Below, one piece after another: positions 1 to 5,556 of a stretch of 6,282 nt of DNA; position 1 is the stretch's first letter, and each line of letters begins with the position of its first letter. The stretch is taken from the NCBI GenBank assembly GCA_030837445.1, contig JAUPKM010000069.1, positions 1-6,282 of the forward strand, given 5' to 3'. This DNA is from Actinomycetota bacterium. GTDB lineage: Bacteria; Actinomycetota; Actinomycetes; S36-B12; UBA10799. The position numbers and the translations under genes are program-made. The notes beneath the pieces were generated by a model. It made no database searches and had not been told where the DNA came from. It saw nothing but the letters and a program-made list of their open reading frames with translations.

Positions 1-169
1 CGATACCGCGATGAAGGTCACGGTCGACTGCGTCCAGGTGCTGGGTGGCTACGGCTATGTCAAGGACTACCCGGTCGAGCGGTTCCTGCGGGATGCCAAG
101 ATCACCCAGATCTACGAGGGCACGAACCAGATCCAGCGGCTGGTGATGGCTCGCCAATTGCTGGGCTGA
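1..169 (+). CDS. fadE25: Acyl-CoA dehydrogenase, C-terminal end (partial, probably FadE25)
   Basis: The reading frame enters from the left edge (first full codon at base 2) and ends with TGA at 167-169, leaving 55 residues. These form the last helices of the acyl-CoA dehydrogenase C-terminal domain. A GGYGY segment (visible residues 15-19) is followed by PVERFLRDAKI and then by IYEGTNQIQR. The Glu of that last motif (visible residue 39) aligns with the alpha-proton-abstracting Glu of medium- and short-chain acyl-CoA dehydrogenases, so the visible part looks catalytically intact. The enzyme would oxidise acyl-CoA to enoyl-CoA using FAD in fatty acid or branched-chain degradation. The family assignment is firm. 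The symbol fadE25 rests on my recollection that fadE25 lies near an LCP gene and rmlD/wbbL in mycobacteria, and is therefore tentative. The next gene is convergent 30 bp away, so this frame is probably last in its transcript. Confidence 0.9.
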   Translation, partial: DTAMKVTVDCVQVLGGYGYVKDYPVERFLRDAKITQIYEGTNQIQRLVMARQLLG

Positions 170-199
170 TGGCGGGCGGAGGTGCAAGGCGGGAGCGGG

Positions 200-1669
200 T
201 CACTCGCAGATGTTGTCGGCGGCGGTGTGTGGTCGCGGACCGAGAGTGGGAGCGACATCTGGGTCGGGAGACTCCGACGCCGGCACCGTCGGGGGTGCGA
301 CGGTCACTGGCGTGACGCCTGCGTAGGTGGATCCGACGACAACCCGGAAGACCCCGCCGATGCCCGGCATCGCCTTGGTCGTGGCGCCGGGCAGGGATGC
401 CTGCAGGGTGCGTAGCGAGATGTCGTAGCTCGGGTCATACTCGATGACTGTGCCTGCGACCACGTCTCCGTCGGCTGGCTGTGCCGTTCCCTGCACGTTG
501 TAGCCCGCGGCGGTGAGGTCCGCTACTGCGGTACTTCCGCTGCCCACCTCACCTGACCCGTTGTAGACCTGTACCTCGATATCGGCGGGTGCGCGCTCCA
601 CCACCGGAGCGGCCGGGGCGGCCGGTTGATCACCGAGCGCCCCTTCGGTGCGCAACTGCGAGAACAACCAGTCGGCCTTGGGCTTGTCCCAGGCCACAAC
701 CGCGCCGACCCCATCGACGTTCTCGCCACCGGTGATCGGCACGGTTTGGAACGTGACGCTGCTTGGGGAGGTAGCCCGCGCGCGCTGGGCCAGCGCCATC
801 AGAGCGCCGGTGTCGAGCCCCGGGTCGGTGGTGATGCTGCGGAGCACCGATTCCAGGAATCGGTTGAACTTGCCTGGATCCAGCACGACGCCGGGACTGA
901 CGGCCTTCGAGAACAGCGAGCCGAGGAAGGCCTGCTGGCGCTTCATTCGGCCGATATCGGACGTCGGGTCGAAGTACCGGGCCCGCACGTAGGCCAGCCC
1001 GGCCCGACCGTCCAGGGTCTGGCGACCGGGCGGGATGTCGAGTCCGGAATTGGTGTCCTTCAAAGCCGTCGGTGCGCACACGTCCACCCCACCGAGGGCG
1101 GACACGATGTCGACGAAGCCAGCGAAGTTCAGCTCCGCGTAGTGGTCGATCCGGACGCCGGTGGCATGTTCGACGGTGGCCACCATCAGCGGGGCACCGC
1201 CCATCGCGTACGCGGCGTTGATCTTTTGTTTGGTCGCGTCGTGGCGGACACCGTCGGCGTCGCTGTATCCGGGGATCTCAACGTAGGAATCCCGCGGGAT
1301 GCTCACCACACCGACAGAGCCATCGCTCCCGAGATGCACCAGCATCATCGAGTCTGTGTTTCTGCCGACATCGTCGAAGCCCACGCTGAGCTCCGCCTTC
1401 TGGTCGTCAGTCAACCCAGATCGGTCGTCCGAGCCGACGACCAGAATGTTTGTGGCACCGTCATCGGCGGGTCTATCCGACAATCCGGCAAACGCATCGA
1501 GGTGGTTGATTTGGCCGCCATAGTGTTGCGCGGTGGCGTAGCCAGCTCCGCTGGCCAACAGCACGGCCGCCGAAGCCAGTCCGGCCACGATGGTCATCGG
1601 GCGGGACGGGCGGTGAAGACGTGGCAGCCTGGGCCGTCGTCGGGCCGCGGGGCGATCCTCTTCCGCCAC
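200..1669 (-). CDS. LytR-CpsA-Psr (LCP) family phosphotransferase with LytR_C domain
   Basis: This is a 489-residue membrane-anchored LCP protein. The family moves glycopolymers (arabinogalactan in mycobacteria) from a polyprenyl-phosphate carrier to peptidoglycan on the outer membrane face. A basic, Arg/Pro-rich cytoplasmic tail (residues 1-24) precedes one membrane helix (about 25-46). The LCP domain (about 70-310) shows NILVVGSDDR (74-83), RNTDSMML (from 103), SIPRDSYVEIPG (123-134), YVRARY (227-232) and SDIGRMKRQQ (237-246). The Arg and Asp residues expected to bind pyrophosphate and metal are all present (R83, R103, D106, R126, D127, R229, R231, R241). A LytR_C domain follows from about 361 (ADIEVQVYNGSG) to about 465, then a Pro-rich tail ending NICE. 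The chosen start is GTG at 1669, behind GGGAGG with 5 nt spacing. The frame is open back to 1831, but that longer start would run into the divergent glycosyltransferase gene. The only cysteines are C198 and C488. The older label 'LytR transcriptional regulator' does not apply. Confidence 0.93.
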   Translation of the reverse strand: MAEEDRPAARRRPRLPRLHRPSRPMTIVAGLASAAVLLASGAGYATAQHYGGQINHLDAFAGLSDRPADDGATNILVVGSDDRSGLTDDQKAELSVGFDDVGRNTDSMMLVHLGSDGSVGVVSIPRDSYVEIPGYSDADGVRHDATKQKINAAYAMGGAPLMVATVEHATGVRIDHYAELNFAGFVDIVSALGGVDVCAPTALKDTNSGLDIPPGRQTLDGRAGLAYVRARYFDPTSDIGRMKRQQAFLGSLFSKAVSPGVVLDPGKFNRFLESVLRSITTDPGLDTGALMALAQRARATSPSSVTFQTVPITGGENVDGVGAVVAWDKPKADWLFSQLRTEGALGDQPAAPAAPVVERAPADIEVQVYNGSGEVGSGSTAVADLTAAGYNVQGTAQPADGDVVAGTVIEYDPSYDISLRTLQASLPGATTKAMPGIGGVFRVVVGSTYAGVTPVTVAPPTVPASESPDPDVAPTLGPRPHTAADNICE

Positions 1670-1674
1670 GGTCA

Positions 1675-1680
1675 CCTCCC
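1675..1680 (-). promoter_or_regulatory. Shine-Dalgarno GGGAGG fixing the LCP start
   Basis: On the minus strand GGGAGG lies 5 nt before the GTG at 1669, a near-ideal ribosome binding site. An in-frame GTG two codons earlier (1675) overlaps the Shine-Dalgarno itself and is unlikely to be used. The site decides the start of the left LCP gene. Confidence 0.75.
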
Positions 1681-1700
1681 GACATCGATGCGGCCCCACT

Positions 1701-1706
1701 ACTGTA
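1701..1706 (-). promoter_or_regulatory. Candidate -10 element (TACAGT) for the LCP gene
   Basis: On the minus strand TACAGT fits the mycobacterial TANNNT -10 pattern. A start of transcription about 7 nt downstream (near 1694) would give a leader of about 25 nt that includes the GGGAGG site. At 17-bp spacing the -35 position reads GCAACC, a poor match to TTGACA. Support is therefore the -10 and its placement only. Confidence 0.4.
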
Positions 1707-1780
1707 TGGACGCTCTGCCGTCTGGTTGCCGTGCCACGCCCATGATTCGGGAGTGGATCGGAATCGGTGGTCGGCGGGGC

Positions 1781-1789
1781 TGCTAGGTT
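1781..1789 (+). promoter_or_regulatory. Candidate extended -10 (TGC-TAGGTT) for the ExoA-like glycosyltransferase
   Basis: TGC followed by TAGGTT (hexamer 1784-1789) is a TGN-extended TANNNT element. It sits 10 nt before the ATG at 1800, so transcription would begin between about 1796 and 1800 and yield a leaderless or almost leaderless mRNA. In agreement, no purine-rich Shine-Dalgarno precedes the ATG. There is no convincing -35 (GAATCG at 17-bp spacing), as is common with extended -10 promoters. If used, it also excludes the upstream in-frame GTG at 1767 as start. Confidence 0.45.
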
Positions 1790-1799
1790 CGGGACTGCC

Positions 1800-2837
1800 A
1801 TGAGCCAGGCCAGTTCGCACGAATCCGCCAAACCGCCTGTCAGCGTCTTCCTGACAGTGCTGGATGAGGAGCGCCATCTGGCGGATGTCGTCGCCCATAT
1901 CCGGGCGCAGGACTACTCCGGCGAACTGCAGATAGTGATTGCGGTCGGACCGTGCCGCGATCACACTCGGCAGATCGCGGACGAGATGGCGGCCGCGGAT
2001 CCGCGAATCCTGGTGGTGGACAACCCGACGGGACTGATCGCGCCGGGATTGAACCTTGCCATCTCGAGGGCCGATCACGACATCTTGGTTCGAGTCGACG
2101 GCCACGCCATGATCCCGCCGGACTACGTCTCGGCGGCCGTGGCCGAACTGCTCGGCAGCGGCGCGGACAATGTCGGTGGAATCATGGCGGCGGAGGGGGA
2201 GACTGACTTCGAGCGGACGGTGGCTCGGGCGATGACCACCCGGTTGGGTGTCGGCAACGCCACCTTCCACACCGGTGGCGGTGCTGGTCCAGCGCTGACC
2301 GTCTACCTGGGGACGTTCCGTCGCAGTGCGGTCGAGGGGGTCGGCGGTTATGACGAGACGATGCTGCGGGCCGAGGACTGGGAGCTGAATCACCGGATTC
2401 GGCGCAATGGCGGAGCCATCTGGTTCACCCCGTCGCTGCGGGTCAGCTACCGTCCCCGCCACTCGCTCTCGGCGCTGGCCCGCCAATACTTCTTCTACGG
2501 CCGATGGCGACGCGAACTGATGCGGAGACACCCGGAGACAGTGAGCGCGCGCTACCTGGCGCCGCCCACGTTGGTGGCGGCACTGGCCGGTTCAACTGTG
2601 TTGGGTGTGATCGGATTGGCCACTCACCGGCGCGAGTTGACCGCTGGGCTGTTGCTGCCGGCGGGCTACCTGGCTGCGCTGTTGGCAGGTTCGGCGGTCA
2701 CCGGCCGTGGCCTGCCCGCCCGATCAACTCTCGCGCTGCCAGCCGTTTACGCGACCATGCATTGCGCATGGGGTGCGGGGTTCCTGCTGTCGCCCGGGGA
2801 TCTGGCAGCGCGGACGGACGTCGTCGCGGTCCGCTGA
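1800..2837 (+). CDS. Family 2 glycosyltransferase, succinoglycan ExoA-like, membrane-anchored C-terminus
   Basis: This 345-residue protein has an N-terminal GT-A catalytic domain (about 12-235) and two to three C-terminal membrane segments (about 256-274, 280-300, 311-330). The opening VSVFLTVLDEERHL is the typical GT2 nucleotide-binding strand. VRVDGH (97-102) occupies the DXD metal and sugar-nucleotide position, as in ExoA-type enzymes. AED (191-193) within RAEDWELNHRIRRNGG supplies the likely catalytic base. QYFFYGRWR (229-237) fits the amphipathic helix before the membrane part. Overall it resembles ExoA of rhizobial succinoglycan synthesis, which adds one sugar to a lipid-linked intermediate at the cytoplasmic membrane face; donor and acceptor here cannot be read from sequence. 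The start is ATG at 1800; an in-frame GTG at 1767 would add 11 unremarkable residues. The gene stands alone on the plus strand, divergent from an LCP gene and convergent with another glycosyltransferase, which suggests an envelope polysaccharide role. Confidence 0.88.
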   Translation: MSQASSHESAKPPVSVFLTVLDEERHLADVVAHIRAQDYSGELQIVIAVGPCRDHTRQIADEMAAADPRILVVDNPTGLIAPGLNLAISRADHDILVRVDGHAMIPPDYVSAAVAELLGSGADNVGGIMAAEGETDFERTVARAMTTRLGVGNATFHTGGGAGPALTVYLGTFRRSAVEGVGGYDETMLRAEDWELNHRIRRNGGAIWFTPSLRVSYRPRHSLSALARQYFFYGRWRRELMRRHPETVSARYLAPPTLVAALAGSTVLGVIGLATHRRELTAGLLLPAGYLAALLAGSAVTGRGLPARSTLALPAVYATMHCAWGAGFLLSPGDLAARTDVVAVR

Positions 2838-2866
2838 TGGTGTCCGCGCGTCGGCCGAAGATGACC
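2838..2866. other. Convergent intergenic gap without clear terminator
   Basis: Only 29 bp separate the stop codons of the two convergent glycosyltransferase genes. A GCGGAC/GTCCGC inverted repeat at 2810-2815 and 2829-2834 lies just before the plus-strand stop. Its stem is only 6 bp with a 13-nt loop and no T-run follows, so I do not call it a terminator. Transcripts from both sides probably overlap here. Confidence 0.4.
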
Positions 2867-3748
2867 TCAGATGATTGGCGGCCTTCCGTGTCGGGTCATT
2901 GCGAGCACTCCGCGCCAGCTGAGCGGGCGTCGGGGTCCTGGGTCCTCCCGCCAACCTGATCGCCAGCCGCGCAACCACTCGCGTCGGGCTTCGGGATCCG
3001 ACCGATTGCGCCAGCCGTCCACGGCCGACCAGAAGCCGAGATAGCCCGGTGCCAGCAGAGCCGGCAGATTGCGGCGGGTCAACAGCACCCGATTGCGGGC
3101 GTTCTGCCGCTGGAACTCCGGGTGCCGGGTGGCCGGCGCATAGGGGTGCCAGGTGACGAGATCGCCGGCGTACCAGACGATGTAGCCCGCATCCCAGACT
3201 CTCCACGCCAGTTCGATCCCTTCGTGCGCGTAACCGTAGGGCTCGCCCCAGCCGCCAACCTGCTCGAACACCCCGCGCCGAATTCCGACTGCAGCCTCGC
3301 AGACATACATGGTTGTCGAGGGTCTGCTGGCATCGCCCTTGCGGAGCCGCGGCACCCAGCTTCGGGGAGCTCGGTCGCCCGCAGGATCCAGGATTCGGGT
3401 CTGCACCATGCCGACCTTGGGGTTCGCGCCGAAGAACGCCGCGATTCGGGCCAGACTGTCGGGCTCGGGCAGCCAGGCGTCGTCGTCCAAGAAGAACAGC
3501 AGATCCCCTTCGGCCATCGGCACTCCGACATTTCTGGCGCCGACCCCCAGGTTCACCGGAAGCGCGACCGTCCGAACCGGCTCCGGCAGGTCAGTTGGTT
3601 CCCAACCGTTGCCTACGCAGACCACCGACACCTGGACTTCAGTCTGGCGGAGCACCGAATCGAGCGCGCGCCGAAGTTCCACAGGTCGATCACCGCGGGT
3701 GAGTACCACCACCCCGACCGACGGCAGCAGTCCGGGCGGTTTGGTCAT
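2867..3748 (-). CDS. Family 2 glycosyltransferase, soluble (rhamnosyltransferase-like)
   Basis: This 293-residue protein is a single GT-A domain without membrane segments. VGVVVLTRGDRPVELRRAL (11-29) is the first Rossmann-like strand and helix. GVGARNVGVPMAEGD (68-82) precedes FLDDDAW (86-92), the DXD motif for metal and sugar nucleotide. YAHEGIELAWR (173-183) is the expected catalytic-base region, and TWHP (199-202) is the late conserved His segment of many GT2 enzymes. It would add a sugar (possibly rhamnose; donor unknown) to a membrane-associated acceptor on the cytoplasmic side. The C-terminal 50 residues are rich in Arg and Trp and could hold the protein at the membrane surface. The ATG at 3748 overlaps the TGA of the upstream membrane-protein gene (ATGA) and has no good Shine-Dalgarno, so translational coupling is likely. 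The frame stays open far upstream of this ATG inside the neighbouring gene, but that extension shows no protein-like character. Confidence 0.88.
   Translation of the reverse strand: MTKPPGLLPSVGVVVLTRGDRPVELRRALDSVLRQTEVQVSVVCVGNGWEPTDLPEPVRTVALPVNLGVGARNVGVPMAEGDLLFFLDDDAWLPEPDSLARIAAFFGANPKVGMVQTRILDPAGDRAPRSWVPRLRKGDASRPSTTMYVCEAAVGIRRGVFEQVGGWGEPYGYAHEGIELAWRVWDAGYIVWYAGDLVTWHPYAPATRHPEFQRQNARNRVLLTRRNLPALLAPGYLGFWSAVDGWRNRSDPEARREWLRGWRSGWREDPGPRRPLSWRGVLAMTRHGRPPII
3745..3748 (-). other. ATGA stop/start overlap (translational coupling)
   Basis: The TGA of the DUF5941-like gene (3745-3747) and the ATG of the glycosyltransferase (3746-3748) share bases. The sequence before the ATG is GC-rich with no Shine-Dalgarno match. 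Reinitiation by terminating ribosomes would tie the amounts of the two proteins together. Confidence 0.7.
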
Positions 3749-5508
3749 CGGGTGCGGCGCAGCCACGACCACTGCTGGCCGAGCCAGACGATCAGCATCA
3801 GCGCGAGCAGCAGCACGAGACCGCCGACGGCCAGGCCGGAGGTGGCCAGCGCGGTCAACAACAGCAGTCGACCGTCGAAGCCCAGATCGGCCACGACCGC
3901 CCAGGCAGGCTCCGCGGAACGTCCCAGGCGTGCGCGGTCGACCGAATTCAGGACGACCAACAGCACCCAACATCCGGTGGCAAGGGCCAACGCCTGACCG
4001 CCGCCACCGAGCGCAGATGCCACCGACAGCAACACGACGAACTCGGTGACCCGCAGGGAGAGCGGCAGCCACCAGCCGCGGGGGCCGGCCAACGGACCGG
4101 ACAGGGCAACTGCCACCCCGGTCACCAGCAGTCCGAGAGCGATGAGTAGCAGCCACGGCTGGCCACCCCACGACACCATTGCGGCGAGTCCGACCGCCGT
4201 GAACCCGGCAATCAGCAACTGCCGGTGGAACCGGACCAGCCGCGGACCAATGGCGTTGCCAAGCGCCCGCACAATGATGCCGGCATCGGCTAGCGACCCC
4301 GGCGGGGTGTGGAATCGGCGCGCAGCTGAGTCCGACTCTGCCGGTGCTTCGACGGGCGGCGATGCCATCGCGGCGCGACCCGCGATCACCGCTGTCAGGC
4401 CGGCGGTGAGCAGGGCAATCCCGCCGAGGGCGAGGGCCGGACTGGCTACTGCGATCAGCAGCGAGAGGGCAAGCCAGCGGACTCCGCGGTAGGAGGCGGC
4501 GCCCGATGTCCGACCTGCAACAGCGGCGGACCAGCTCAGCGTCTGCCAGGCCGCCAGCGCGCCGACGGCAGCGATCGCCGGTAGCCAGACAAGCCCACCC
4601 AGCCGGACACCGGCGTAGGCCAACCCGGCCAGCGTCAACAGCTCGACCAATCGGCTGCTGAGCCCATTCAGCCAGGCCCCCCGCATCGAGGTGCGCCGCT
4701 GGAATCGGGCGATCTCGCCGTCGCTCAGGAAGGCCAGCGATGCCAACTGCAGCAACACCGCTCCCACCACTGCGGCGGGACGGCTGCCGAGGGCCAGGAT
4801 CAGCGCCCCGACGGCGCCGAACGTCAGGCCGGTGGCCATCATGGCGCCGGAGGTCCATTCTCGCGCAATGGCCCGCTGGGTCAGTTGTCGTGACAGTGGC
4901 CGCAGCACCATGGCCGAAACCCGGTCCTGCGCGACGTCCCCCGCTGCTCGGAGTCTGCGGTCGCCCTCACTGCGGCGAGGCAGATCCATCGCGCCCCGAC
5001 TTGCGCAGAACGGCTCGGCGGGGATTGCTGCGACTGCGGTGCCGTTGCTCAGCAGACGGTCCAAGGCGAGTTGCCATGGATCGGGGCTGTCGGAGACTGC
5101 GGGGCGCTCCCGCAGCACCCGGGCCAAGTCCGCCCGGTCGGCAGCTGCCACTCTTAGCGCGCCAGCCGTCCTGGCATTGGGCACCCCGCCCGGGTCGACC
5201 TGACCCGCGATAACGGCGACCTCGGCGTTGCGCTCGTCGTCCCCGTTGTGGGCGAGTAACACGGCAGTGACGTCGTCTGCGGAGTCCAGCAGATTCGCCA
5301 GGGCGTTGTGCTCGGCCCGGAGGTCGTGGTCTGCCAGCAGCAACGGTCCATCGCCGGCCTCGACGAGGTCGGCCCACCGATGCAGGGTCTGGGTCGTTGC
5401 GGCACCACCACAGACGATGACCTGACCTGGGCGCAAGGACGCCAACAAGGCTGAGGTGTGTTCGTCGAGGGCGGGTTCGCTGATGAGGTCTCTACTCGGT
5501 CCTGACAC
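3745..5508 (-). CDS. Polytopic membrane protein, CDP-alcohol phosphatidyltransferase / DUF5941-like, degenerate active site
   Basis: This 587-residue protein has a soluble N-terminal region (about 1-195) and about ten membrane segments (including about 221-241, 246-262, 288-325, 343-378, 430-470, 487-521, 546-577). The N-terminal part (GQVIVCGG, LLLADHDL) has an alpha/beta look, like the nucleotidyltransferase-like region I recall in actinobacterial DUF5941 proteins, but shows no clear catalytic motif. At 260-285 lies the CDP-alcohol phosphotransferase motif frame (D1xxD2G..AR, then G...D3...D4). D263, G264, A267, R268 and G277 are kept, while D1 is F260, D3 is N281 and D4 is S285. Active members use all four Asp residues for metal binding and catalysis on CDP-linked lipids, so loss of that activity is likely. 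The start is GTG at 5508: an in-frame TAG lies 9 nt upstream, and no Shine-Dalgarno is evident. The gene lies 48 bp after an LCP gene and overlaps a glycosyltransferase gene by ATGA, implying a role in envelope glycopolymer assembly. Confidence 0.75.
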   Translation of the reverse strand: MSGPSRDLISEPALDEHTSALLASLRPGQVIVCGGAATTQTLHRWADLVEAGDGPLLLADHDLRAEHNALANLLDSADDVTAVLLAHNGDDERNAEVAVIAGQVDPGGVPNARTAGALRVAAADRADLARVLRERPAVSDSPDPWQLALDRLLSNGTAVAAIPAEPFCASRGAMDLPRRSEGDRRLRAAGDVAQDRVSAMVLRPLSRQLTQRAIAREWTSGAMMATGLTFGAVGALILALGSRPAAVVGAVLLQLASLAFLSDGEIARFQRRTSMRGAWLNGLSSRLVELLTLAGLAYAGVRLGGLVWLPAIAAVGALAAWQTLSWSAAVAGRTSGAASYRGVRWLALSLLIAVASPALALGGIALLTAGLTAVIAGRAAMASPPVEAPAESDSAARRFHTPPGSLADAGIIVRALGNAIGPRLVRFHRQLLIAGFTAVGLAAMVSWGGQPWLLLIALGLLVTGVAVALSGPLAGPRGWWLPLSLRVTEFVVLLSVASALGGGGQALALATGCWVLLVVLNSVDRARLGRSAEPAWAVVADLGFDGRLLLLTALATSGLAVGGLVLLLALMLIVWLGQQWSWLRRTR

Positions 5509-5556
5509 CGGATATGTCTATCAGCGATTCGGTCGGCGTCCTCGGAGGCGCACGGG
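5509..5556. other. Intra-operon spacer without promoter or terminator
   Basis: These 48 bp lie between the right-hand LCP stop and the DUF5941-like start on the minus strand. No TANNNT element is suitably placed, and only a 4-bp stem (CCTC/GAGG around one base) is visible. Co-transcription from a promoter beyond the right edge is the simplest reading. Confidence 0.4.

Larger units (their letters stand above)
1670..1799. other. Divergent intergenic control region
   Basis: These 130 bp separate the minus-strand LCP gene from the plus-strand glycosyltransferase gene. They hold one -10 candidate facing each way and the LCP Shine-Dalgarno. A run of short TCGG repeats occurs at about 1746-1774, and an imperfect 5-bp inverted repeat GATTC/GAATC at 1744-1748 and 1761-1765. 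The inverted repeat is too short to call an operator. No coding potential beyond N-terminal extensions of the two flanking frames is evident. Confidence 0.6.

Noticed and set aside
169..315. A 48-codon plus-strand frame starting in the dehydrogenase stop (TGATG).
   Set aside because: It lies almost wholly antisense to the LCP C-terminus, is dominated by Arg and Gly codons typical of GC-rich shadow frames, and has no ribosome binding site of its own.
1744..1765. GATTC/GAATC inverted repeat and TCGG repeats as an operator.
   Set aside because: The repeats are short and imperfect, with no match to a regulator site I can name.
626..1786. A 386-codon plus-strand open frame opposite the left LCP gene.
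   Set aside because: It is a GC-bias shadow: low-complexity His/Arg/Gly-rich composition, no domain, no start signal. The minus-strand frame has full LCP motifs.
1473..2531. A 352-codon minus-strand open frame under the ExoA-like gene.
   Set aside because: It has Arg/Pro-rich composition without motifs; the plus-strand frame has the GT2 motifs and membrane segments.
2810..2834. GCGGAC/GTCCGC inverted repeat as terminator of the ExoA-like gene.
   Set aside because: The stem is only 6 bp with a 13-nt loop, it lies inside the coding end, and no T-run follows; such repeats are expected by chance at this GC.
3122..4049. Long plus-strand open frames (246-291 codons) over the minus-strand operon.
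   Set aside because: They show no motifs and have shadow-type composition; the opposite strand encodes recognised families throughout.
3749..4858. Upstream extension of the soluble glycosyltransferase frame, which would give a 663-residue fusion.
   Set aside because: The extension is an Arg/Ala/Gly-rich shadow of the membrane-protein gene; the GT2 fold begins right after the ATG at 3748.
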